This document shows positions 1 to 9,893 of a DNA stretch of 64,000 bases, piece after piece. The stretch is taken from contig NZ_JAAKZI010000006.1 in NCBI RefSeq assembly GCF_011045165.1, positions 78,815 to 142,814 on the forward strand, in the 5' to 3' direction. Position 1 is the first letter of the stretch; each line of letters starts with the position of its first letter. Position numbers and translations under genes: made by a program. This stretch comes from Arthrobacter silviterrae. Lineage in GTDB: Bacteria; Actinomycetota; Actinomycetes; Actinomycetales; Micrococcaceae. The notes beneath the pieces were generated by a model. It was not told the DNA's origin, made no database searches, and worked only from the letters and a program-made list of their open reading frames with translations.

Positions 1-6
1 GCGTCA

Positions 7-513
7 TTGGCGAAGAACGTTCGGCGGGAAAACCAGGGTGCCGGGCTGGCGGCCGAGCCGCTGGACGCCGTCGACCGCCAGATCATTGACGCCCTGGTGG
101 CCGACGCCCGGATCACCAACCGGGACCTGGCGGACGCCGTCGGCATCGCACCGTCCACGGCCCTGATGCGCACCCGGTCCCTGGTGGAGCGGGGCGCCAT
201 CGAGGGCTTCTCCGCCAAGCTGAACCTGGCCGTGATTGGCCGCGCCGTGCAGGCCCTCATTGCTGTCCGCCTGCGCGCCCATGACCGCGACCAGATTGAC
301 GCCTTCACCTCACGGGTGCCGCGCCTGCCGGAGGTGCTCTCCACTTTCCACACCTCCGGCTCGGTGGACTACCTGCTGCACATTGCCGTCCGGGACACCG
401 ACGCGCTGCGCGACTGGGTCCTGGACAACCTGACCACCGACCCCGTGGTGGGGCACACGGAGACCACGCTGGTGTTCAAGCACATGCCGGGGCACCAGGG
501 CCCGCTGGACTGA
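7..513 (+). CDS. Lrp/AsnC-family transcriptional regulator (5' end uncertain at window edge)
   Basis: This is a DNA-binding regulator of the Lrp/AsnC (feast/famine) type, which normally senses an amino acid or related small molecule. An AsnC-type winged HTH occupies about residues 20-70 (LDAVDRQIIDALVADAR, then TNRDLADAVGIAPSTALMR). A RAM ligand domain follows at about residues 80-155. The TTG at base 7 is the first start in frame, but the frame is open to the window edge, so the real start may lie upstream. The last 38 bases overlap the convergent MFS gene. Together with the second Lrp gene at 1881, it brackets that transporter, which suggests control of amino acid export or uptake. The effector is unknown. 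Confidence 0.85.
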   Translation: MAKNVRRENQGAGLAAEPLDAVDRQIIDALVADARITNRDLADAVGIAPSTALMRTRSLVERGAIEGFSAKLNLAVIGRAVQALIAVRLRAHDRDQIDAFTSRVPRLPEVLSTFHTSGSVDYLLHIAVRDTDALRDWVLDNLTTDPVVGHTETTLVFKHMPGHQGPLD

Positions 514-1717
514 CCCGGCCGCGGCGCTGCGCCACGAGTGCCAGCACGGCGCAGGCTGCGGCAATGGGGATGGCGAATCCGGCCACGGAAGCTTGCAGCC
601 CCCACAGCTTGACGGCCACCCCCAGTCCCAGGACGGGGATGGCGCTGCCCAGGTAGGTCACGATGTAGACAGCTGAAATGACCTGCGCATGGCGGTCCGG
701 CTCCACGGCTTCTGCCACGTCGTTGAACACCACGCGGAAGGCGGCGCCCTGGCCCAGCCCGGCGCTGATGCTTGCCAACACCAGCAGCAGCGGGGAATGC
801 ACGGCCCCGGCGGCTGCGATCAGCAGCACGGACACGCCCAGCAGCAGCAGGCCCGCCGGCACCAGGTACCGGCCCCGGAGGGACAGGAGTTGGCTGAGGG
901 CCGAGCAGGCCAGCGTCACGGCGGCCAGCAGCCCAATCAGCGGGCGGGAATCGGCGTGCATGATCTGGGCAAAGTAGCCGGGTGCCAGGGACAGGCAAAA
1001 GCCGAAGACGGCAAAGCTGACAAAGCCGGTCACGGCGGCGAGCCAAAACGTGCCGCGGGCGTTCCTGGCCAGCGACGGCACGCGGGGGCGCAGGTAGTTC
1101 CGGCCCTGTCCTGCCGGGGCGGGATTGAGCGCGGGGCGGGCGTCCAGGAGGAGCAGCGGCACCAGCAGCATCAGCAGCACCACGGAGTGGACCAGGAACG
1201 GGGCCCGTGTGTGGTGCGGCAACAGCGAGAGCAGCCCGCCCATGACCGGCCCGGCCGCCACTCCGCCGGAGGAGGAAAGCAGCGTGAACCGGGACGCCCA
1301 TTCGGGCCTGCTGGGCATCAGGTCGCGCAGTGCGGCGGCGCTGGCCCCGGTGCCTATCGCCACGGCAAGGCCCTGCAGGGACCGGCCGGCCACCAGCTGG
1401 GGCAGGGAATCGGCTGTGCCGAAGACAGCGCCGCCCGCCAGGCCCACGACGACGGCGAGAACCAGGGCAGCCCGCCGCCCGATGTGATCGGACCAGTGGC
1501 CAAACAGCACCAGCCCGCCAATGAGCGCTCCCACGTAGGCGGTGAATGCGACGGTGACGCCTACCGTGTCGAATCCGATTTGGGCCTGCAGCAGCGGGTA
1601 CAGCGGGGTGGCCAGGTTGGCCCCCACCAGCAGGGTGAAAATGACGGTTCCGGCAAGGGCAAGGCGCACGGCCACGGACGGGTCCCAGCCACGGCCGGCC
1701 ACGGAGGGGCGGCGCAT
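476..1717 (-). CDS. MFS transporter, 12-TM drug/metabolite exporter type
   Basis: This is an inner-membrane secondary transporter of the major facilitator superfamily. About 12 hydrophobic segments are visible, with the motif-A-like loop GHWSDHIGRRAAL after TM2 and LVAGRSLQGLAVAIG in TM4. I chose the ATG at 1717 (413 aa) because AGGA lies 7 bases upstream; a TTG start at 1774 would add 19 unlikely residues. The gene runs divergently from the Lrp gene at 1881 and converges on the Lrp gene at 7-513, so one or both probably control it. The substrate cannot be told from sequence; amino acids or antibiotics would both fit. Confidence 0.8.
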   Translation of the reverse strand: MRRPSVAGRGWDPSVAVRLALAGTVIFTLLVGANLATPLYPLLQAQIGFDTVGVTVAFTAYVGALIGGLVLFGHWSDHIGRRAALVLAVVVGLAGGAVFGTADSLPQLVAGRSLQGLAVAIGTGASAAALRDLMPSRPEWASRFTLLSSSGGVAAGPVMGGLLSLLPHHTRAPFLVHSVVLLMLLVPLLLLDARPALNPAPAGQGRNYLRPRVPSLARNARGTFWLAAVTGFVSFAVFGFCLSLAPGYFAQIMHADSRPLIGLLAAVTLACSALSQLLSLRGRYLVPAGLLLLGVSVLLIAAAGAVHSPLLLVLASISAGLGQGAAFRVVFNDVAEAVEPDRHAQVISAVYIVTYLGSAIPVLGLGVAVKLWGLQASVAGFAIPIAAACAVLALVAQRRGRVSPAGPGAPACA

Positions 1718-1880
1718 GGCCAATTCCTGCAGCACGCTCACAAAAAACTCACTCTCACCACTACGCTGAATCAAATACCTCTATAGAATGAGTCAGCACC
1801 GTCACTAAATATGAGTTTTCATCTCGATATGCTTCAAAATAGTCAAAAGTATCCGTTGCCACGATCCCGGAGTGATCCCC
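1718..1880. promoter_or_regulatory. AT-rich divergent promoter region between MFS and Lrp genes
   Basis: This 163-bp gap is far richer in A+T than its surroundings, notably at 1771-1850. It separates two divergent starts, as expected for an Lrp-type regulator that controls itself and a neighbouring transporter. A loose dyad with TTTT and AAAA ends lies at 1812-1835. No perfect palindrome was found, so no exact operator is claimed. Confidence 0.45.
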
Positions 1881-2351
1881 ATGAGCATTTTGGACCCCCT
1901 TGACGTCCGCCTGGTGTTGGCCCTCATCGCCGAGCCCCGCGCCCAAATTGGCGAACTCTCCGACACCTTGGGAGTGGCCCGCAACACCATCCAGTCACAC
2001 CTGCGCCAGCTGTCCCGTTCAGGGGCACTGCGGCGCGGCGGCCGCGAAGTCGACCTGGCAGCCATCGGCTACGACGTGGTGGCGTTCATTACGATCGAGG
2101 TCAACCACCGGGACCTGGACGGCGTCATTGCCGCCATGCGGGCCGTGCCCCAGGTGCTGGAAGTCTACGAAATCTCCGGCCGCGGCGATGTCTGGTGCCG
2201 CCTTGCAGCACGCGACGTCCACCACCTCCAGGCGGCGCTGCGCCAGCTGCTGCGGATCAAGGGGGTCATCCGCACGGAAACGTCGCTGGCCCTGCACGAG
2301 CACATCCCGTACCGGATCCAGCCGCTGCTCAACGGCATGAGCCACGGCTGA
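1881..2351 (+). CDS. Lrp/AsnC-family transcriptional regulator
   Basis: This is a second Lrp/AsnC regulator (156 aa). The N-terminal HTH reads ALIAEPRAQIGELSDTLGVA followed by RNTIQSHLRQL, and a RAM domain fills the C-terminal half. ATG 1881 is preferred because GGAG sits 8 bases upstream; a GTG at 1872 is the alternative. It is divergent from the MFS gene at 476-1717 across an AT-rich gap, the usual arrangement for local regulation by this family. It differs clearly from the first Lrp protein, so the two are not recent duplicates. The ligand is unknown. Confidence 0.85.
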   Translation: MSILDPLDVRLVLALIAEPRAQIGELSDTLGVARNTIQSHLRQLSRSGALRRGGREVDLAAIGYDVVAFITIEVNHRDLDGVIAAMRAVPQVLEVYEISGRGDVWCRLAARDVHHLQAALRQLLRIKGVIRTETSLALHEHIPYRIQPLLNGMSHG

Positions 2352-2401
2352 ACCACGGCATCATGACGGCGGGGCTGCGCGCAGCGAATGCCCGCGGCGG
2401 C

Positions 2402-2407
2402 CATAAT
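2402..2407 (+). promoter_or_regulatory. -10 box of leaderless corA transcript
   Basis: CATAAT is followed by six bases and then the GTG at 2414. No Shine-Dalgarno sequence fits that start, so transcription and translation probably begin at the same base. Confidence 0.5.
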
Positions 2408-2413
2408 GGGCAG

Positions 2414-3409
2414 GTGACCATCATTGACAATGCCGTGTATGTCAGCGGCCGCCGCCACGCAGACCCCAAGTCCCTGGACCAGACCTACGACGTCATGGCC
2501 GCGTGCGGCGGCATGGCCTGGATCGGCATGTTCCGGCCCACTGCCGAGGAAATGGCGTCGCTGGCGGACGAATTTTCCCTCCACCAGCTGGCGGTCGAGG
2601 ACACCATCAAGGCACACCAGCGGCCCAAGGTGGAACAGTACGACGACGTGCTGTTCACCGTGCTGCGCCCCGCCCGCTATCTGGATGACAGGGAAGCAGT
2701 GGAATTTGGCGAGCTGCACATTTTTACGGGCAAGAACTTCGTCATCACCATCCGGCACGCTGAAACGCCGGGGTTGGCTTCCACGCGCCACCGCCTCGAA
2801 GCCGATCCGGAACTGCTGGCCAAGGGGCCGGAGGCCGTGCTGTACGCCATTCTGGACCAGGTGGTGGACGACTACACGCCCGTGGTCAACGGCCTGGAAA
2901 ACGACATTGACGAGATCGAGGACCAGCTCTTTGCCGGAGATCCCAACGTCTCGCGGCGCATCTACCAGCTGTCGCGGGAGGTCATCGCCTTCCAGCGTGC
3001 CATCCATCCGCTGCACGACATCATGGCCCAGCTGCGGGGCGGCCTGATGAAGTACGGTGCGGACAAGGAGCTGCTGCGCTACGTCCGTGACGTGGCCGAC
3101 CATGTGGAAACGGTCAAGGCGAAGGTCGATTCCTTCCGCCAGCTGCTTCAAAACGCGCTCACCGTGGACGGCACGCTGACGGCCAACCGGCAAAACGAGG
3201 CCAGCGCAGCCCAAAACGAACAGGTCAAGAAGATTTCTTCGTGGGCGGCCATCCTGTTCGCACCGTCGTTCGTGGCAGGCATTTACGGCATGAATTTCCA
3301 CATCATCCCGGAACTGAGCTGGGCGTGGGGCTACCCGTATGCCATTGCCCTGATGGTCCTGGTGGCCGTTGTCATGTACCTCATCTTCAAGAAAAAGACC
3401 TGGCTGTAA
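2414..3409 (+). CDS. corA: CorA-family divalent cation (Mg2+/Co2+) transporter
   Basis: This is an inner-membrane channel for magnesium and related ions that works as a pentamer. The signature GMN loop appears as YGMNF close to the C-terminus, between two membrane segments (about ILFAPSFVAGIYG and YAIALMVLVAVVMYLIF), and the protein ends in the basic tail KKKTWL. The long helical cytoplasmic domain is highly charged. GTG 2414 gives 331 aa, the usual CorA size; longer readings from 2195 or 2363 add out-of-family residues. The gene stops four bases before the convergent GNAT-AAA+ gene. Confidence 0.9.
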   Translation: MTIIDNAVYVSGRRHADPKSLDQTYDVMAACGGMAWIGMFRPTAEEMASLADEFSLHQLAVEDTIKAHQRPKVEQYDDVLFTVLRPARYLDDREAVEFGELHIFTGKNFVITIRHAETPGLASTRHRLEADPELLAKGPEAVLYAILDQVVDDYTPVVNGLENDIDEIEDQLFAGDPNVSRRIYQLSREVIAFQRAIHPLHDIMAQLRGGLMKYGADKELLRYVRDVADHVETVKAKVDSFRQLLQNALTVDGTLTANRQNEASAAQNEQVKKISSWAAILFAPSFVAGIYGMNFHIIPELSWAWGYPYAIALMVLVAVVMYLIFKKKTWL

Positions 3410-3413
3410 CGGG

Positions 3414-4715
3414 CTAGGTCCGCGCCAGCGCGTCAATGTCCTCCAGGAAGTCCTGGGCGACGGCGTCGCTTACGGTGGCTTTTGTCTCGGCAATGGTGTC
3501 CAGGTAGTCGGCCGTGACCGGGCCGCGCACACCGGCTCCTTCCGCCGTGGAGAAAGCGCCGCCGTCGAACATGGCCGCTTCCAACGCCCGCTGGGAGGCG
3601 CTGCGGGCGGCAAACTCAATGTCTGCCGGCGAGAAGCCGCGGCTGGCTGCAACCAGCCCCGCAACATCCACCCCTTCCACGGCGGACGCGGGGATGAAGC
3701 GGTGCCACATGGCGGTGCGGGCCTCGTCGTCCGGCAGGCCGATGGGGATCACGTAGTCGAATCGGCCGTGGCGCAGGAACGCGGAATCCAGGGAGCGGAT
3801 GAAATTCGTGGCACACACCAGCAGCCGGCCGGGCTGGTCGCGGAACGCCGGGATGATCTTGAGCAGCTCATTCGTGACGCCCTGCATGGGCGACGCCGGC
3901 TTCCCCGAGCGCTGGGACGCAATTTCCTCCACCTCGTCGATGAAGACCACGGCGTGTTCCAACTCGGCAATGTCCAAAAACGTCTGCCGCAGCGCACCGG
4001 CCAGCCCGCCCGGCTCCCCCGCCAGCCGCGACGGGAACACCTCCACAAATGGCCATTCCAGGCGCGAGGCAATGGCCTTGGCGAACGTTGTCTTGCCGGT
4101 GCCGGGAGGCCCAAACAGCACCACGGCGCGCGGCGGCACCACGCCGAATTCCTCCGCGAGCTCCGACTCGGCCAGCGGCAGCACCAGCCGCCGCTCCAGC
4201 AGCTCCTTTTCCGCCGTCATGCCTGCCACCCGGTCCCAAAGGTCGCGCGGAAGCACGCGCCCGCCCAGTTCCTCCAGCGCCCCGAGTTCGGCCCGCTGAA
4301 CCGGGATGCGGCGTTCAAAGTAGCGAAGGTTTTTCTTCACCACGAAGCCGCGGTTGGAGAACGCCTCCACCCGCGTCTCGGTTTCCGGCATGAGCGCCGA
4401 GAGCTTGTTGAGGCCATGGGCCGCCATGCGGTTTTCGACGGCGGCCAGCAGCGAGGTGCCGATGCCCCTGCCACGGAATGCCGGCAGCGTGGACAAGAAA
4501 ACGATCCAGCCCTGGTCGTGCGCGGCCCGGGCCACGGCGGCGCCCACCAGTTTTTCGCCCTGGACGGCCACGACGGCGTGGTCCTTTTCGCAGGAGGCCA
4601 GGACTTCGGAGAGGTCATAGACGGGCTCCACTCCGTTGGCCTTCAGGGACTGCCACAAGCCCAATATTCCCTCGACGTCTTGCGAATGAAAGTCACGTAT
4701 CTTCCACGTTGTCAT
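3414..4715 (-). CDS. GNAT acetyltransferase fused to AAA+ ATPase
   Basis: This 433-aa protein joins two domains. Residues about 1-135 form a GNAT fold with the acetyl-CoA loop RGRGIGTSL (81-89). Residues about 160-430 are an AAA+ ATPase with Walker A GPPGTGKTT (202-210), Walker B VVFIDEVEE (256-264), sensor CATN (301-304) and arginine-finger region FLRHGRFD. The ATPase resembles the FtsH/Cdc48 class but has no protease domain. By family knowledge the ATPase could remodel proteins and the GNAT part could acetylate an amine or lysine. Coupling of the two activities is inference. The gene stands alone, convergent with corA, and the substrate is unknown. Confidence 0.85.
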   Translation of the reverse strand: MTTWKIRDFHSQDVEGILGLWQSLKANGVEPVYDLSEVLASCEKDHAVVAVQGEKLVGAAVARAAHDQGWIVFLSTLPAFRGRGIGTSLLAAVENRMAAHGLNKLSALMPETETRVEAFSNRGFVVKKNLRYFERRIPVQRAELGALEELGGRVLPRDLWDRVAGMTAEKELLERRLVLPLAESELAEEFGVVPPRAVVLFGPPGTGKTTFAKAIASRLEWPFVEVFPSRLAGEPGGLAGALRQTFLDIAELEHAVVFIDEVEEIASQRSGKPASPMQGVTNELLKIIPAFRDQPGRLLVCATNFIRSLDSAFLRHGRFDYVIPIGLPDDEARTAMWHRFIPASAVEGVDVAGLVAASRGFSPADIEFAARSASQRALEAAMFDGGAFSTAEGAGVRGPVTADYLDTIAETKATVSDAVAQDFLEDIDALART

Positions 4716-4821
4716 GTTCCGCCGCTCCCTTTCCCTGCCTCTGCCTTGTCCGTGCTACGCATCATGGCACGGCGGCAGCCTCCGCGTCGACGGCTGTCCG
4801 CGCCATGGGTGCGCGGGAGGG

Positions 4822-6231
4822 CTACCGTGTCCGCACAACCTCCCCGGCGGAGCGGTGCATGAGCAGCGCCTCCACCACGGGGTACAGCATCAGCACGCCC
4901 AGGACGGCGAATGTCCACTGGTAGGCGGCCACGGGCGGCGCGCCGGCCAGCAGTGCGCCGGCGGCACGCAGGATCAGGGCGCCGACGGCCACGCCCAGGC
5001 CCGTGGCAATCTGGGCGATAGTGGAAGACAAGGTGTTGGCGCCGGACATTCCCGCCTGTGGCACGTCCGCAAACTGCAGCGTGTTGTAGGCGCTGAAGCC
5101 GACGGAGCGCAGCACGCCGCTGGCAAACAGGACGGCGGCAATTGCGGCAAGGGGCGTGCCCGGCCCAAGCAGCGCGCACGCCCCCAGCACCAGTGCGCCG
5201 CCCAGGTTGCTCAGCAGCAGCACGGTGCGGAAGCCAAAGCGGCGGATCAACGGCGAGGTGGCTGGCTTGATCAGCACGTTCCCGGCGAACACGGCCATGG
5301 TCATCAGCCCGGCCTCGAACGCCGTCCAGCCGAACCCCAGCATGAACATCAGCGGCAACAAGAACGGCACGGCGTTGATGACCAGCCGGTACAGCGCCCC
5401 GCCGCCGTTGCCCACGCGGAACGTGGGAATGCGCAGGGCGCGCAGGTCCAGCAGCGGGTGCCGCGACCGCTTGAACCACCACAGGGCTGCCATTCCGCTG
5501 GTCAGCGCCAGCACAAGCCACAGCACGACGGCGGCCCACGGCGTGGGTGCCGCGCCGATCTGTTCCAGCCCAATCACCAGGGCGGCGAGCGCGATCCCGC
5601 ACAGCACAAAGCCGGTCCAGTCCGGCGGCGGCACCTTGTGTGCCCGGATGGACGGCACCACCTTCAGCGCCACCGCAAACGCGAGGATGCCCAGGGGCAC
5701 ATTGACCAGGAAGATCCAGTGCCAGCTGGCGTAGGTGGTCAGGAGCCCGCCCAGGGCCGGGGCAATCACCGGCGCAATGAGGGCCGGCCACGTCAGGTAG
5801 GCGATGGCCTCGAGGAATTCCTTCCGGTCCGCATCCCGCAGCACCACCAGCCTGCCCACGGGGACCATGAGGGCCCCGCCCAGGCCCTGCAGCATCCGGG
5901 CGCCGCAGAGAAAGGCGAGGTTGGGGCTGGCCGCGCACAGCAGCGATGCCACAGTGAAGATGGCAATGGCCGCAGTGAAGACGCGCCGTGCCCCATACCG
6001 TTCCGCCAGCCAGCCGCTGATGGGGATGCCCACGGCGAGCGTGATGAGGTACGCCGTCATGGCCAGGTTGATGTCCACGGGCCGGACGTGCAGGTCTGCG
6101 GCCATGCCGGCAGCCGCCGTGGCAATGATGGTGCCGTCGAGGATTTCCATGAAATACGTCCCGGCGACCAGCAGCGCCAGGGCACGGCTGAAGGAGGGGG
6201 TGCGGGCCGCCGCAGTGGTTCTCTGTCTCAC
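4822..6231 (-). CDS. MFS transporter, DHA2 (EmrB/QacA-like) type
   Basis: This is a multidrug-type proton antiporter of about 14 TM segments (469 aa). The DHA2 hallmark ILDGTIIATA lies in TM1, the motif-A loop WLAERYGARRVF follows TM2, and RMLQGLGGALMVP is in TM4. I start at GTG 6231 because the TAGGCT box ends seven bases upstream and the residues encoded farther upstream are proline/arginine-rich and non-membrane. It faces the nitroreductase gene divergently. The substrate is unknown. It lies on the same strand as, and 106 bp upstream of, the GNAT-AAA+ gene. Confidence 0.8.
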   Translation of the reverse strand: MRQRTTAAARTPSFSRALALLVAGTYFMEILDGTIIATAAAGMAADLHVRPVDINLAMTAYLITLAVGIPISGWLAERYGARRVFTAAIAIFTVASLLCAASPNLAFLCGARMLQGLGGALMVPVGRLVVLRDADRKEFLEAIAYLTWPALIAPVIAPALGGLLTTYASWHWIFLVNVPLGILAFAVALKVVPSIRAHKVPPPDWTGFVLCGIALAALVIGLEQIGAAPTPWAAVVLWLVLALTSGMAALWWFKRSRHPLLDLRALRIPTFRVGNGGGALYRLVINAVPFLLPLMFMLGFGWTAFEAGLMTMAVFAGNVLIKPATSPLIRRFGFRTVLLLSNLGGALVLGACALLGPGTPLAAIAAVLFASGVLRSVGFSAYNTLQFADVPQAGMSGANTLSSTIAQIATGLGVAVGALILRAAGALLAGAPPVAAYQWTFAVLGVLMLYPVVEALLMHRSAGEVVRTR

Positions 6232-6238
6232 CGGCCCA

Positions 6239-6244
6239 AGCCTA
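6239..6244 (-). promoter_or_regulatory. -10 box of leaderless DHA2 transporter transcript
   Basis: Read on the minus strand, TAGGCT is followed by seven bases and the GTG at 6231. There is no SD sequence, so the message is probably leaderless. Confidence 0.5.
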
Positions 6245-6422
6245 GCGGCCGAGGGGCCCCGCCCGAGCTTGCGAGGGTGGGGAGGGCGCGACGGCGCTAG
6301 CGGCGCTAGGAGCCGAGGGACTGCAGGCACGTGACGAACGTCATACCTCGCCGGGAAACAATTGGACGCTCCTGGGCGCTCTAACCCTGTGAAACCAATT
6401 TTCACAACAGAGAGCTGCCCCC

Positions 6423-7052
6423 ATGAGCGTCGACATCGCCACCGAAACCATCCTGCAGGACCAACTCATCCTCGACGCCGACACCGCCGACAACCTCTTC
6501 CTGGAGGCCCGCACGGCCAACAGCTGGGCGGACGATGAGATTTCGGACGAAACGCTTGAAGCCGTCTACGCGCTGACCCGCATGGCCCCGACCGCAATGA
6601 ACATCCAGCCGCTGCGCATCACCTGGGTGCGCTCCGCGGAAGCCCGCGAGCGTCTGGTGGCGCACATGGCCGACGGCAACAAGGCCAAGACCCTGACGGC
6701 GCCAGTGGTGGCCGTGCTCAGCTACGACACCGACTGGCACGAGCTCATGCCGACGACGGCGCCGCACGCCGCCGGCATGGTGCCCACCTTTGCCGCGAAC
6801 GACGCCCTGCGCCAGGGCATGGCAGCCAACAACGCCCACATCCAGGCCGGCTTCTTCATCATGGCGGCCCGTGCCGCCGGACTGGCCGCCGGCCCCATGG
6901 GCGGCTTCGACGCTGCGGGGATTGACGCCGAGTTCAACGCCGGCACGCCGCGCAAGGCCTTCCTGGTGGTCAACCTGGGGAAGCCGAACGGGATCGTGGA
7001 CCGCGCCCGGCTGCACCGCCTGGAGTTCGACGCCGCCACCAAAACTGTGTAG
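6423..7052 (+). CDS. Nitroreductase-family protein, malonic semialdehyde reductase (RutE/HadB)-like
   Basis: This is a 209-aa FMN-dependent oxidoreductase of the short nitroreductase subfamily. The family pattern RMAPTAMNIQPLRI (flavin-binding region), the alanine-rich HIQAGFFIMAARAAGLA and GPMGGFD are all present. Subfamily members reduce malonic semialdehyde to 3-hydroxypropionate in pyrimidine breakdown, or reduce quinones and nitroaromatics. No other rut gene is nearby, so the specific substrate is uncertain. The ATG at 6423 has GAGAG ten bases upstream. The gene stands alone, divergent from the DHA2 transporter. Confidence 0.8.
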   Translation: MSVDIATETILQDQLILDADTADNLFLEARTANSWADDEISDETLEAVYALTRMAPTAMNIQPLRITWVRSAEARERLVAHMADGNKAKTLTAPVVAVLSYDTDWHELMPTTAPHAAGMVPTFAANDALRQGMAANNAHIQAGFFIMAARAAGLAAGPMGGFDAAGIDAEFNAGTPRKAFLVVNLGKPNGIVDRARLHRLEFDAATKTV

Positions 7053-7100
7053 GCGCTTAATATAGCGAAACTTTGGCGTTGAAAATCAGTCTTGTACCTT

Positions 7101-7144
7101 AGTTGGCGCCACCCTCCGCAACTGCGGGAAGGGTGGCGCCAACT
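7101..7144. terminator. Perfect inverted repeat, probable terminator of the nitroreductase gene
   Basis: The 15-base arms AGTTGGCGCCACCCT (7101-7115) and AGGGTGGCGCCAACT (7130-7144) pair perfectly around a 14-base loop that can itself pair (CCGC with GCGG). It lies 48 bases after the nitroreductase stop and has no T-tract. Confidence 0.6.
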
Positions 7145-7284
7145 GGTGTTAACGGAGCCTTTGCGGCCCGGTTGCGGCAACTGGCCAACGCCCTGGCCGG
7201 TAAAGTTGGCACGGATCGCCTATGCGCCAGCCGTGACAGACCGCAGGCACATTGTGGCGCGCACTGGCCGAAAGGAAGGCCCCA

Positions 7285-8814
7285 TTGCCAGAAAAACAGC
7301 GCAGCCGAAATGCCCCCGGGGCAGCATCCGGCCCCGTTGCGGACGCCGACACCTGGGCTGGCCACGTGAACATCCTGCGCACGCCGCGAGTGCTCAGCCG
7401 CGAGGTCCTGGCAGGCATGGTCACCACCCTGGCACTGGTGCCGGAGGTCATCTCCTTTTCCGTGATTGCCGGGGTTGACCCGATGATTTCCCTCCTGGCC
7501 TCCGTGGTGCTGGCCGTCAGCATGTCATTTTTGGGCGGGCGTTCGGCCATGGTGACGGCCGCCGCCGGGTCCGTGGCGCTGGTCATCGCACCCCTGGTCA
7601 GGAACCATGGGGTGGGCTATGTCCTGCCGACGGTGATTGTGGCCGGACTCATCCAAATTTCCTTCGGCTGGGCGGGCCTGGCACGGCTGATGCGGTTCAT
7701 TCCCCGTTCCGTCATGATCGGCTTCGTCAACGCCCTGGGCATCCTGATTTTCACCGCCCAGGTCCCCCACCTGATCGGCGTGCCGTGGATGGTGTATCCG
7801 CTGTTCGCGCTGACCCTGGCCATCATCGCATTCCTGCCCAGGCTCACCCGTGCCGTGCCTGCGCCGCTGGTGGCCATCGTGGTGGTGACGGCACTGGTTG
7901 TCACGACAGGACTGGACGTGCCCAACGTTGCCGGCGAGGGGCCCATGAACGGCGGCCTGCCCGGGTTCACGCCGTTCCTTGTGCCATTCAACCTGGACAC
8001 TTTCCGCATCATCTGGCCAACAGCGGTGAGCGTGGCGTTTGTGGGCCTCATGGAAACCCTGCTGACGGCCAAGTTGGTTGACGAGCTGACGGACACCCGT
8101 TCGCACAAGGGCCGGGAATCCTGGGCCCTTGGCGTGGCCAACATCCTGGCCGGTTTTTACGGCGGCATGGCCGGTTGCGCCATGATCGGCCAGACCGTGG
8201 TCAATGTGAAGATCGGCCGGGCCCGCAGCCGCATTTCGACGCTGGTTGCGGGGTTGTTCCTGCTGCTGCTGCTCACCTCGCTCAGCACCGTGATGGGGCG
8301 GATCCCCATGGTGGCGCTGGCCGCCGTCATGATGGTGGTGGCCGTGTCCACGGTGAACTGGCACAGTGTCAGGCCGTCCACGCTGAAGCGGATGCCGCTG
8401 CCTGAAACCGTGGTGCTGGCGGTGACAATTGCCGTGGTGGTGGCCACTGGCAACCTGGCCTTGGGTGTTGCCGTGGGCGTGGTGCTGGCCATGGTTTTGT
8501 TTGCCCGGCGTGTGGCGCACGTGATCTCCGTGGACCGCACGCCTGCTGCGGACGGCGCATCCGTGCGGTATGTGGTGACCGGTCCGCTGTTCTTTGGCAG
8601 CAGCAACGACCTGGTGGAGCAGTTCAGTTACGCACTCGACCCGCCGCAGGTCGTGGTGGATTTTGCCGCTGCACAAATCTGGGACGCGTCCTCCGTTGCC
8701 GCTGTGGATTCGGTGGTGGACAAGTTCGCCCGGCACGGCTGCACCGTGGCCATCACCGGACTCGATAGCCGGAGCCGGGCTTTCCACGGCAGGCTGACGG
8801 GCACGCTTTCCTAG
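7285..8814 (+). CDS. SulP-family inorganic anion transporter with STAS domain
   Basis: This is an inner-membrane SulP/SLC26 anion transporter (509 aa). The membrane part (residues about 30-400) carries the family pattern ALVPEVISFSVIAGVDP in TM1 and an FVGLMETLLTAKLVDE segment. A STAS domain at about 415-505 has the VVDFAAAQIWDASSVAAVD core. SulP proteins move sulfate, bicarbonate or dicarboxylates. The short TM domain and TALVPEV motif resemble bicarbonate- or C4-type members as much as sulfate ones, so the substrate is open. I start at TTG 7285 because AAGGAAGG lies five bases upstream. Malate dehydrogenase follows after 51 bases with its own promoter. Confidence 0.85.
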   Translation: MPEKQRSRNAPGAASGPVADADTWAGHVNILRTPRVLSREVLAGMVTTLALVPEVISFSVIAGVDPMISLLASVVLAVSMSFLGGRSAMVTAAAGSVALVIAPLVRNHGVGYVLPTVIVAGLIQISFGWAGLARLMRFIPRSVMIGFVNALGILIFTAQVPHLIGVPWMVYPLFALTLAIIAFLPRLTRAVPAPLVAIVVVTALVVTTGLDVPNVAGEGPMNGGLPGFTPFLVPFNLDTFRIIWPTAVSVAFVGLMETLLTAKLVDELTDTRSHKGRESWALGVANILAGFYGGMAGCAMIGQTVVNVKIGRARSRISTLVAGLFLLLLLTSLSTVMGRIPMVALAAVMMVVAVSTVNWHSVRPSTLKRMPLPETVVLAVTIAVVVATGNLALGVAVGVVLAMVLFARRVAHVISVDRTPAADGASVRYVVTGPLFFGSSNDLVEQFSYALDPPQVVVDFAAAQIWDASSVAAVDSVVDKFARHGCTVAITGLDSRSRAFHGRLTGTLS

Positions 8815-8853
8815 CACCCAGCGTGAGCCGGCCCCGTTCCGCTCCGGCCGGTC

Positions 8854-9858
<1,005 letters not shown>

Positions 9859-9893
9859 GCTGGCGGGCGGCCTTGCTGCCGCGAAACTGCTGC

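Noticed and set aside
689..1786. A 365-codon open frame antisense to the MFS gene
   Set aside because: Composition is typical of an antisense shadow in GC-rich DNA (Gln, His and Gly-rich), with no domain or ribosome site; the opposite strand encodes a clear MFS protein.
4712..5938. A 408-codon minus-strand frame inside the DHA2 transporter
   Set aside because: It is an off-frame reading of a well-supported membrane protein gene and has Pro/Arg/Gly-rich, non-domain composition.
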